DNA of 6,770 nucleotides from Deltaproteobacteria bacterium (GTDB lineage Bacteria; Desulfobacterota; DSM-4660; Desulfatiglandales; Desulfatiglandaceae). The position numbers and the translations under genes are program-made. The stretch spans positions 1 through 6,770 of the forward strand of contig JAOZQV010000207.1 in assembly GCA_029932035.1 (NCBI GenBank). The letters are read 5' to 3'. The notes under the pieces were generated by a model, which saw only the letters and a list, made by a program, of their open reading frames with translations, was not told where the DNA came from and did not search any database. Of the stretch, positions 1 to 5,985 are shown in pieces (position 1 is the stretch's first letter; every line of letters starts with the position of its first letter).

Positions 1-7
1 CGTTTAC

Positions 8-643
8 TCAGCATGTTTGACCATCCCAATGGCAGAAGTTCTTCAAAATTCTCAGACCGGGGGCGCCGCTCTTTTCCAGATGAAACTGCATGGCAATAAG
101 ATTTCTGTTGCCGATTACCGATGGGAACCGGATACCATACTCGGTTGTGCCGATGACATGGATATCAGAGGCGGGCATTGGATAATAGGAATGCACGAAG
201 TAGAATTCATCTTCGCACTTAATCCCGCTCAACACCGGATGTTTCTTTATTAGCCGCAGGCCGTTCCAACCCATATGGGGTATTTTAAGACATTCATTAT
301 CACCAGACATGAAAGGGACCGGAAATGCCTTCGCCTCTCCCGGGATTAACCCTAAGCAATGCACACGGTCTTCTTCGCTCCTCTCCAAAATAATCTGAAC
401 TCCAATACAAATTCCCAAAAACGGCTTTCCATTCTCAAAGACCTGCTTCAAAACCCCATCCAGACCGAGCTGTCTCAGGTCGGCCATCGCCTTTCCTGCA
501 GCCCCTACCCCCGGGAAAATCACCCTTTCAGAGGCCAAAATCTCTTCCCTGTCAAAAGTTATCCGGCAGTCAAACCCCAGCTTCTTGAGGGCACGTTCCA
601 CACTCCTCAGGTTTCCTGCCTTATAGTCAATTATAGCAATCAT
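8..643 (-). CDS. hisH: Imidazole glycerol phosphate synthase, glutamine amidotransferase subunit HisH
   Basis: Glutaminase subunit of IGP synthase. It frees ammonia from glutamine and passes it to HisF, which makes imidazole glycerol phosphate for histidine and AICAR for purines; cytosolic. The 211 residues match the usual HisH length and form one class I amidotransferase domain. Visible features are the MIAIIDYKAGNLRSV start, the PGVG oxyanion-strand motif at 44-47, the nucleophile elbow GICIGVQ with Cys79, IPHMGWN at 121-127, HSYY at 151-154, and His188 and Glu190 completing the triad. The family's usual HPEKS reads HLEKS here. I chose the ATG at 643 because the family begins MIAIIDY; an in-frame ATG at 700 would add 19 residues translated from a hairpin repeat. 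The ribosome site is weak (GGATGGG just upstream). The gene ends 7 bp from the window edge, so a hisA or hisF neighbour would lie outside. It is separated from the upstream gene by an intrinsic terminator, so it probably starts a new transcript. Confidence 0.95.
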   Translation of the reverse strand: MIAIIDYKAGNLRSVERALKKLGFDCRITFDREEILASERVIFPGVGAAGKAMADLRQLGLDGVLKQVFENGKPFLGICIGVQIILERSEEDRVHCLGLIPGEAKAFPVPFMSGDNECLKIPHMGWNGLRLIKKHPVLSGIKCEDEFYFVHSYYPMPASDIHVIGTTEYGIRFPSVIGNRNLIAMQFHLEKSGAPGLRILKNFCHWDGQTC

Positions 644-659
644 CAATCCCATCCGCAGA

Positions 660-709
660 CCCGCCTGCCACTGCGAGGCACAAGCGGGCAGGTTACGCAA
701 CTTTACGCA
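660..709. repeat. Short hairpin repeat with adjoining TTACGCA direct repeats, upstream of hisH
   Basis: CCTGCC at 664-669 pairs with GGCAGG at 687-692, and CCCGC at 660-664 can alternatively pair with GCGGG at 684-688, giving a GC-rich hairpin. TTACGCA occurs immediately beside it at 693-699 and again at 703-709. The layout resembles dispersed intergenic palindromes (REP-like) common in Desulfobacterota and candidate-phylum genomes; that resemblance is from memory, not from a search. It ends only about 16 bp from the hisH start codon, so in RNA the hairpin would sit just before the ribosome-binding region. Confidence 0.6.
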
Positions 710-724
710 GACTTTTCACCCTTA

Positions 725-753
725 ATTCTACCACTCCCGATCTCTTTAATCAT
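725..753 (-). promoter_or_regulatory. Possible sigma-70 promoter for hisH
   Basis: On the minus strand a TAGAAT (-10-like, 5 of 6 consensus bases) at 730-725 lies 17 bp downstream of ATGATT (753-748, 3 of 6 bases of TTGACA). It falls between the terminator of the preceding unit and hisH, where a promoter is expected. The -35 match is weak, so this is only a candidate. Confidence 0.25.
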
Positions 754-800
754 GTATCTTGGATCATGCATCCAGTATCCGCTGACAAATCAGTAACACT

Positions 801-834
801 AAAAAGCGAAAAGGCAAAATTGCACCTTTTCGCT
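801..834 (-). terminator. Intrinsic terminator of the glnA / asparagine synthetase-like unit
   Basis: On the minus strand AGCGAAAAGG (834-825) is followed by a 10-nt loop and the exact complement CCTTTTCGCT (814-805), running straight into TTTTT (805-801). A perfect 10-bp stem plus U-tract is the standard rho-independent form. It lies about 120 bp past the asparagine synthetase-like stop codon and before hisH, separating the two units. On the plus strand the 3' side reads only ATTT, so termination should act mainly on the minus-strand transcript. Confidence 0.8.
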
Positions 835-922
835 ATTTACTCAGCCTTCAACAATGTGCCACCCCACCACAAGCTACGGAAAATTAAACCCTGCAAATTT
901 CGCATCGCCCCTCAATTGATAG

Positions 923-958
923 TAATCCGTGTAATCTGCGAAATCTGCGGATTAAAAC
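923..958. repeat. 9-bp tandem repeat array abutting a stop codon
   Basis: Successive 9-bp units read TAATCCGTG (923-931), TAATCTGCG (932-940), AAATCTGCG (941-949) and a degenerate GATTAAAAC (950-958). The array runs across the stop codon of the asparagine synthetase-like gene (952-954). The TAATCTGCG-type motif recalls an AT/GC-mixed dispersed repeat seen in intergenic DNA of many environmental bacteria; I could not check this. The rest of the 644-951 gap (about 838-922) shows nothing I recognise. Confidence 0.5.
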
Positions 959-2184
959 ATATAAATCTGGTGGCTGTCGGGGTTTTTCCCAAAGCAGGTG
1001 ATGTCATCCACCTTATCAAGCTCAGGCCCCCTGCACATGGCATAGAGTGTCCTCTCCACCCCGATCCCACCCCCATAGGTCTCAGGAAATGCAGGCCTGC
1101 CCTGAGCATCCTTTTTGGCAGTCATCATCAGAAAAGGGCCGTAGCCTCCCAACTCATCTATATTATTGATGTTCCCCTCAAAAATAACCGGTCTTGCAGG
1201 GATGATTCCGTTATCTACCAGCCTTTCAATAATCGCCTCATAAAGCCATTCACGCACAGCTCCCGACAGGATCTCAACTGCAGGCGTCTGCTTTCCGGTA
1301 TCTCTGATAATACTCTTGGCGCAGATGTCATAGTTGTAAATCATATCCGAAGAGACCTCTGATAAGGAGACCTTCCCTTCCGGTCTCAAATAAGGGTAGA
1401 CCAGATCATAGTTCTCCCTCAAGAGTCCTGTAATCCAGAAGAACTGTTCCTTAATCCCTTCGCCAATTTTTACCTCATATCCGCGGCCATGCTTCTTCTT
1501 GGCCTCATCACACCTGAAACGGGGAAACGGCTGCGTTGGCACCTCTATGATAACACCTAACGACTTCAATTCGTCCTCATTTTTCTCCACGATCCGGGTC
1601 ATGGCATGGATAATCATCCGTTCAAATAGATCCATACTGTTCTCCATATCCTCAATAAGGATCTCTTTGACCCAGTCAGGTTTTTTTAGATAGGTCTCTA
1701 AATCAATCCCGCGGTTTCTGCGGACCTCCACGTCCATCTGACTGAAGTCAATCAGGTATCTCCCCCGCTGAACCCGATCCGGGCTTTCGATTTCTAACCT
1801 TATGTTGGGCGAATCCACAAATACCCCTTTGATCTTGGGATTCTGGCATGCCAAAAATTTGGAATAGATCATGCTGTGGGTCATCACATATCGTTGACCC
1901 TTGTATTGGATGTTAGGAGTATGTTCAACATCGTGCGCCAGCGGGTCCGTTACTGGGCTCATCTGTACCCGTTCTAAGTTGAAAAGCCCCTCATCAGCCA
2001 GGAATTGGTGCATGGCAGTAACAAAGGTGGTCCGCAGGGCCATGGCGGCGTACAGGGTATCCCCCGTCCATTTCCGATAATAGTACTTATCTAAGTATTC
2101 CTCAAAACTCGATCCGGCCTCTTTCAGCGCCGACTGAAAACCGAAGAGGCTCTGGCCGATGGCAGTCATTGTCTCGTCCTTCAT
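952..2184 (-). CDS. Asparagine synthetase A-like protein (class II aminoacyl-tRNA synthetase fold)
   Basis: Probably aspartate-ammonia ligase, making asparagine from aspartate, ammonia and ATP through aspartyl-adenylate. The 410 residues look like the catalytic core of AsnRS/AspRS: THSMIYSKFLA at 102-112, a motif 2-like strand YLIDFSQMDVEV at 143-154, and a motif 3-like GGGIGVERTLYAMCRG at 371-386. No N-terminal OB-fold anticodon-binding domain is visible, which argues against a true AsnRS and fits the AsnRS-derived asparagine synthetases described in archaea. Position 33 bp after glnA supports a role in nitrogen assimilation. Two starts are possible: ATG 2184 (GGGAG 11 bp upstream) or ATG 2169 (AAGGA 7 bp upstream, five residues shorter); the second is at least as well placed. 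The fold is secure. The exact reaction is inferred, and a tRNA-independent amino-acid-activating enzyme of other specificity remains possible. Confidence 0.72.
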   Translation of the reverse strand: MKDETMTAIGQSLFGFQSALKEAGSSFEEYLDKYYYRKWTGDTLYAAMALRTTFVTAMHQFLADEGLFNLERVQMSPVTDPLAHDVEHTPNIQYKGQRYVMTHSMIYSKFLACQNPKIKGVFVDSPNIRLEIESPDRVQRGRYLIDFSQMDVEVRRNRGIDLETYLKKPDWVKEILIEDMENSMDLFERMIIHAMTRIVEKNEDELKSLGVIIEVPTQPFPRFRCDEAKKKHGRGYEVKIGEGIKEQFFWITGLLRENYDLVYPYLRPEGKVSLSEVSSDMIYNYDICAKSIIRDTGKQTPAVEILSGAVREWLYEAIIERLVDNGIIPARPVIFEGNINNIDELGGYGPFLMMTAKKDAQGRPAFPETYGGGIGVERTLYAMCRGPELDKVDDITCFGKNPDSHQIYMF

Positions 2185-2217
2185 GGTTTTAAAATCTCCC
2201 TTCCTTGCGCCTTACGC

Positions 2218-3546
2218 CTAAAGCCTGGGCAAATATCTATCAAGCTCGAATTGGCTTACGTGTGTTCTGTAAAGATCCCACTCGATCGTTTTGTTTTCAA
2301 TGAATTTATTAAAGATATGATCGCCTAAGACTTTTCTCACCAACTCGCTTTTCTCCGCTTCTAAGATGGCCGCATAGAGGTTCCCGGGGAGGTCCTTGAT
2401 CCCGTGCGCCTTTCGTTCGGCCGGGTTCATCTCAAAGATATCTTCTTCAATGGGCTCAGGCAGTTCATATTTCTTTTCAATCCCTTCGAGGCCGGCCCCG
2501 AGCATTACCGCAAAAGCCAGATAAGGATTACAGGCGGGGTCCGGGGATCGGAACTCCATCCGTGTGGCAGTCTCTTTCCCGGGCTTATACATGGGTACTC
2601 TGATCATAGCCGATCGGTTTCTCCTGGCCCAGGATACATACACGGGGGCCTCATAACCGGGCACCAGACGCTTGTATGAATTTACCCACTGATTGGTCAC
2701 CGCCGCAATCTCAGGGGCATGACGCAATAATCCCGCAATATAATGTTTGGCTGTATCAGAGAGGCTGTATTCGTCCTCAGGATCATAAAATGCGTTCTTG
2801 TTACCTTTGAAGAGCGACTGGTGAACATGCATGCCGCTCCCGTTTTCCCCAAAAACAGGCTTAGGCATAAATGTCGCATACACCTCATGCTGCCGGGCTA
2901 TCTCCTTTACCACCAAACGATAGGTCATGGTTTTATCGGCCATTTTCAGGCCTTCATCATAACGAAGATCGATTTCATGCTGGCTCGGTGCAACTTCGTG
3001 GTGGCTGTATTCCACCTGAATACCCATCTCCTGCATGGCAAAGATGGTCTCCCTCCTCAGGGTGCCCGCCATATCTAAAGGTCTGGAGTCAAAATACCCA
3101 CCCGCATCCAAATATTCCGTGGCGGTATTGTCTTTGAAATAAAAATACTCAAGTTCAGGCCCCACGTAAAACGTATAACCATCTTCAGCAACCTTTTTCA
3201 AGAGCCGTTTAAGCACATAACGGGGATCCCCCTCATAGGACGTTCCATCAGGATTAAGGATATCGCAGAACATTCTGGCAACCGGCCGATTTCCACTTCT
3301 CCAGGGAACCAACTGGAATGTAGCAGGATCTGGTTTGGCAATCATATCGCTCTCATGAATCCTGGCAAATCCCTCAATGGAAGACCCATCAAACCCCATC
3401 CCTTCTGTCAGGCCCTCTTCCAATTCCGAAGGGGTAATTGCAAAGCTCTTCAAAACGCCCAATACATCAGTGAACCAATATTGGACAAAACTGATATCTT
3501 TATCCTTTACAATCTTTCGAACATCTTCTGTGGTCCGGCACTCCAT
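2218..3546 (-). CDS. glnA: Glutamine synthetase type I, alpha subtype
   Basis: Joins glutamate and ammonia to glutamine using ATP; cytosolic, family members are dodecamers. The 442 residues match the shorter GSI-alpha class. In order: beta-grasp N-domain with FDGSSIEGF at 52-60; Arg62 in ARIHESDM; metal/glutamate-site acids in GPELEYF (Glu131, Glu133) and HHEVAPSQHE (Glu184, Glu191); GSGMHVHQS at 236-244; flap Glu299 in PGYEAP; RSAMIRVP at 311-318; ATRMEFRSPDPACNPYLAF at 327-345. The adenylylated Tyr of beta-type enzymes (LYDLP) is replaced by Phe371 in DIFEMNP, and no beta-type insertion is seen, so covalent control is unlikely. Arg62 is the residue tied to feedback inhibition in the Bacillus enzyme. 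The start is firm: GAGGAGG lies 7 bp upstream of the ATG. A sigma-54-type promoter lies about 65 bp upstream, so transcriptional control by nitrogen supply is likely. First gene of an apparent two-gene unit. Confidence 0.97.
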   Translation of the reverse strand: MECRTTEDVRKIVKDKDISFVQYWFTDVLGVLKSFAITPSELEEGLTEGMGFDGSSIEGFARIHESDMIAKPDPATFQLVPWRSGNRPVARMFCDILNPDGTSYEGDPRYVLKRLLKKVAEDGYTFYVGPELEYFYFKDNTATEYLDAGGYFDSRPLDMAGTLRRETIFAMQEMGIQVEYSHHEVAPSQHEIDLRYDEGLKMADKTMTYRLVVKEIARQHEVYATFMPKPVFGENGSGMHVHQSLFKGNKNAFYDPEDEYSLSDTAKHYIAGLLRHAPEIAAVTNQWVNSYKRLVPGYEAPVYVSWARRNRSAMIRVPMYKPGKETATRMEFRSPDPACNPYLAFAVMLGAGLEGIEKKYELPEPIEEDIFEMNPAERKAHGIKDLPGNLYAAILEAEKSELVRKVLGDHIFNKFIENKTIEWDLYRTHVSQFELDRYLPRL

Positions 3547-3610
3547 TCTATATCCTCCTCATTTGGTCAAAAAGTTTCATTCTCCGTTGATGCGTGTCAA
3601 ATTGTTGTCA

Positions 3611-3628
3611 TTGCAATCCCAATGCCAA
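3611..3628 (-). promoter_or_regulatory. Sigma-54 (-24/-12) promoter of glnA
   Basis: The minus strand reads TTGGCATTGGGATTGCAA (3628-3611). It has the invariant GG (3626-3625) and GC (3614-3613) exactly 10 bp apart and fits YTGGCAC-N5-TTGCW with changes only in the tolerant part after TGGCA. The expected transcript start is near 3601, giving an untranslated leader of about 54 nt that ends in the strong ribosome site of glnA. Sigma-54 promoters need an AAA+ enhancer-binding activator such as NtrC. No such regulator is encoded in the window. Confidence 0.82.
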
Positions 3629-3702
3629 CCACAAAGAAATCATTAAAAATAGCATAGTTTCAACATGTTATCTCAGCTCGCCATGGAAAGAGTCAAGGCC
3701 CG

Positions 3703-3753
3703 AACATACATTTATGTAGGTTGCCTGGGGAAAGTAGCACAGAAATGTATGTT
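3703..3753. promoter_or_regulatory. Paired inverted 14-bp repeats, possible enhancer for the glnA promoter
   Basis: AACATACATTTATG (3703-3716, plus strand) and AACATACATTTCTG (minus strand, 3753-3740) match at 13 of 14 positions and face each other across 23 bp. The first copy also contains the dyad TACAT-TT-ATGTA (3707-3718). The pair lies roughly 100-150 bp upstream of the predicted sigma-54 start, the usual place for activator sites. The sequence does not match the NtrC consensus as I know it. The alternative is a hairpin (11-bp stem, 29-nt loop) in the glmS 3' untranslated region, but no U-tract follows, so it is not an intrinsic terminator. Confidence 0.5.
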
Positions 3754-3764
3754 TACACGCAGCT

Positions 3765-5591
3765 CTATTCAACCGTCACACTCTTGGCCAGGTTCCTTGG
3801 TTTATCTATATCCCGGTTCAGGAAATTGGCACAGTAGTAGGCCAGAAGTTGACAGGCGACCACTGCGAGAACTGGATTCAGAAAATCGAGGACCGGGGGG
3901 ATTTCTATCAGGTCATCAACTATATCTCTTACCTTGTCGTCACCTTCAGTGGCTATCGCTATCACGGGCCCCTTGCGGCTCTTGATCTCGTGAATATTAC
4001 TGACCATCTTTTCATACATTTCATCCCGAGGTATTATAGCCACAGTGGGCATCTCGGGATTTATCAGCGCAATAGGCCCATGCTTCATCTCACCCGCCGC
4101 ATACCCCTCTGCATGGATGTAGGAGACTTCCTTGAGTTTCAGGGCGCCTTCTAAGGCAATAGGGTAGTTATATTTTCTCCCCAAAAAGAGCCAGTTTCTG
4201 CATTTATAATATTTCTCTGAAATGGCCTCAATGTGGTTGCCCTGTGCCAAAACCTTCTCTATAAGATCGGGCAGGGCCTCAAGGGCCCGGATAGCCTGAA
4301 CCCCTTCTGTAAGAGATAGATTCTGATGCCTGCCTAACAGGAGCGCCAAGAGAATAAGCGTCGTCAATTGAGAGGTAAAATTCTTTGTTGAAGCCACACC
4401 TATCTCAGGCCCTGCATGGTTATAAATGCCTGCATCCGTCTCCCTGGAGATTGAACTCCCCACTACGTTAATAATCCCTATGAGACTGGCGCCCTTTCTC
4501 TTGGCCTCCCTGATGGCTGCGAGGGTATCAGCGGTCTCTCCTGACTGGCTGATGGCAACGATAAAGGTATTGGGAGGAAAATTGAGCTTCCGGTACCGAA
4601 ACTCCGAGGCGAGCCCCACCTCTATGTCGATCTCTGTCAATTTCTCAAAGATATATTTTCCAACACAGGCTGCATAATAAGATGTTCCGCAGGCCACAAG
4701 GACCATGTGTCTGCATTCCTTGAGCTTGTCCCAAACAGGCATGATTCCGCCGAGTTTCGGGACACCCTCACCGGGCTCCAGTCTCCCCCTGATAGCGTTC
4801 CTGATGGTCACCGGCTGTTCATAGATCTCCTTGAGCATAAAATGAGGAAAACCGTTTAACTCCGCATCTTCGGCCCGCCATTCTACTGTCTCGGTACTTC
4901 GTTTTATTGGTTTGGCCTGTGCCGTGGATATGGAAAAATCACCCGCAGTCACTGTCGCGACTTCATTTTCTTCGAGATGAACCACCTTATTGGTATACCT
5001 CACCATTGCCGCAACATCCGACGCAACGAAATGCCCGTCATCACTCACTCCAATAATCAAAGGGCTTCCCCTTCTCGCAACGACAATCTCACCGGGAGTT
5101 TGTCTGTGAATGACACCAAGACCGAAAGTCCCTTCTACCTGGGACATGGTCTTTCTGACGGCATCGCTGAGACTGCCGTCGAAATTTAACGCTATCAGGT
5201 GGGCGAGGACTTCCGTGTCTGTCTCGGACCTGAATTTGGTCCCCTCCTTTTCGAGCTTTCTCTTCAGATAATGGTAGTTCTCGATAATACCATTATGGAT
5301 GACGAATACGTTCTCATCCTGGTCTCTCTGGGGATGAGCATTTTCCTCTGAAGGCTCGCCATGGGTTGCCCACCGTGTGTGGGCAATGCCGACAGTACCT
5401 TTCATCTCCAGGTCGTTCACTTTGCTCTCTAATTCAACTATCTTCCCCACTGCCCGGTTCCATTTGATTTCTTCTCCATCCTGTACAGCCAAACCTGCCG
5501 AATCATAGCCCCGGTATTCAAGCCGCTTTAATCCTTCAAGAAGTATGGACTTTACATCCTTATTTCCCACATAACAAACGATACCACACAT
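3765..5591 (-). CDS. glmS: Glutamine-fructose-6-phosphate aminotransferase (isomerizing)
   Basis: Makes glucosamine-6-phosphate from fructose-6-phosphate and glutamine, the entry step to UDP-GlcNAc for peptidoglycan and lipopolysaccharide; cytosolic. The 608 residues match the family. An N-terminal Ntn-type glutaminase domain (about 2-220) starts MCGIVCYVG, with Cys2 as nucleophile once Met1 is removed, and holds YRGYDSAG (26-33), HTRWATHGEP (71-80) and HNGIIENY (99-106). Two SIS domains follow: CGTSYYA at 301-307 and SQSGETADT at 348-356 in the first, EGYAAGEMKHGP with His504 in the second. The tail DKPRNLAKSVTVE carries Lys603, the sugar Schiff-base lysine of the family. AGGGAG lies 8 bp before the ATG and fixes the start. 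No glmS ribozyme signature is apparent upstream. A 218-bp gap and a separate promoter divide it from glnA; I see no intrinsic terminator after it, so some read-through into glnA is possible. Confidence 0.98.
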   Translation of the reverse strand: MCGIVCYVGNKDVKSILLEGLKRLEYRGYDSAGLAVQDGEEIKWNRAVGKIVELESKVNDLEMKGTVGIAHTRWATHGEPSEENAHPQRDQDENVFVIHNGIIENYHYLKRKLEKEGTKFRSETDTEVLAHLIALNFDGSLSDAVRKTMSQVEGTFGLGVIHRQTPGEIVVARRGSPLIIGVSDDGHFVASDVAAMVRYTNKVVHLEENEVATVTAGDFSISTAQAKPIKRSTETVEWRAEDAELNGFPHFMLKEIYEQPVTIRNAIRGRLEPGEGVPKLGGIMPVWDKLKECRHMVLVACGTSYYAACVGKYIFEKLTEIDIEVGLASEFRYRKLNFPPNTFIVAISQSGETADTLAAIREAKRKGASLIGIINVVGSSISRETDAGIYNHAGPEIGVASTKNFTSQLTTLILLALLLGRHQNLSLTEGVQAIRALEALPDLIEKVLAQGNHIEAISEKYYKCRNWLFLGRKYNYPIALEGALKLKEVSYIHAEGYAAGEMKHGPIALINPEMPTVAIIPRDEMYEKMVSNIHEIKSRKGPVIAIATEGDDKVRDIVDDLIEIPPVLDFLNPVLAVVACQLLAYYCANFLNRDIDKPRNLAKSVTVE

Positions 5592-5652
5592 GTTAGATTC
5601 TCCCTGATACTTATGTAAGCGATTAAGATTTCATCATCATTTAGGATACGGG

Positions 5653-5681
5653 TATATAATACAAATCAGTCTTTTGCGCAA
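5653..5681 (-). promoter_or_regulatory. Possible sigma-70 promoter of glmS
   Basis: On the minus strand TTGCGC (5681-5676) is followed after 17 bp by TATATA (5658-5653), in an AT-rich stretch. This would start transcription near 5646 and leave a leader of about 55 nt before the glmS ATG. Both boxes are imperfect (about 3 of 6 and 4 of 6), but the spacing and position are right. Between here and the 22-bp palindrome (about 5682-5747) I see only a short AAATCGATTT dyad (5684-5693) and a doubled CTGACC. Confidence 0.4.
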
Positions 5682-5747
5682 TAAAATCGATTTATTCTGA
5701 ACCCTAGCCTGACCATTCTCTGACCGCTGCACTGTTGCCTGCCTATA

Positions 5748-5769
5748 CAGTCGATTGTACAATCGACTG
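5748..5769. repeat. Perfect 22-bp palindrome upstream of glmS
   Basis: CAGTCGATTGT is followed directly by its exact reverse complement ACAATCGACTG, centred between 5758 and 5759. A flanking pair, GTTGC (5734-5738) and GCAAC (5770-5774), could extend it as an imperfect outer stem with a 9-nt bulge. It lacks a following T-run on either strand, so it does not look like an intrinsic terminator. It sits about 65 bp upstream of the candidate glmS promoter and 14 bp from the MITE-like element. An operator for a dimeric regulator, a cruciform, or an insertion-related sequence are all possible. Confidence 0.6.
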
Positions 5770-5783
5770 GCAACTCGTCATAA

Positions 5784-5985
5784 GGGCCTGGCAAAAAATA
5801 ACTTGGTAGAATTCGCGCCCGGATTTAGGTCGGATTCATTCGATCCGAAAGCTCAAAGCCACAGGAATAGTGAACTATTTTGAGGACTTCGGAGTCTCGC
5901 AAGCTCGCTTACCTGGGGTTGAGGAGCAGACGAAGACGGCCTGAAGATGGGATGAGAAAATGCCAAGTTATTTTTTGTAAGGCCC
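5784..5985. mobile_element. MITE-like non-autonomous element with 23-bp terminal inverted repeats
   Basis: The ends are inverted repeats of 23 bp, 5784-5806 and 5963-5985, agreeing at 21 of 23 positions; both outer ends read GGGCCT and both inner ends read CAAAAAATAACTTGG. The 202-bp element is flanked by TAA on both sides (5781-5783 and 5986-5988), as expected for a 3-bp target duplication. The 156-bp interior has no credible reading frame but holds small hairpins: TCGGAT/ATCCGA (5830-5848) and AATAGT-GA-ACTATT (5866-5879), the latter inside CTCAA/TTGAG arms. This is the build of a miniature inverted-repeat transposable element moved by a transposase encoded elsewhere. A 3-bp TNA duplication is known for the IS1031 group of the IS5 family, but that assignment is speculative. 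One end supplies the stop codon of the neighbouring gene. Confidence 0.75.

Noticed and set aside
644..700. Extension of HisH to the in-frame ATG at 700
   Set aside because: The extra 19 codons lie mostly in a hairpin repeat and HisH proteins begin at MIAIIDY.
766..1362. Plus-strand open frame of 198 codons
   Set aside because: It runs antisense through the terminator, the tandem repeat and the end of the asparagine synthetase-like gene, and its product resembles no family I know.
952..2184. Annotation as asparaginyl-tRNA synthetase
   Set aside because: Only the class II catalytic core is visible; the N-terminal OB-fold that binds the anticodon is missing.
3703..3753. Inverted repeat after glmS as an intrinsic terminator
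   Set aside because: The loop is 29 nt and no U-tract follows the stem on the minus strand; the position fits an upstream activator site better.
5592..5780. glmS ribozyme or riboswitch upstream of glmS
   Set aside because: No recognisable ribozyme core was seen, and the glmS ribozyme is mainly a Gram-positive feature.
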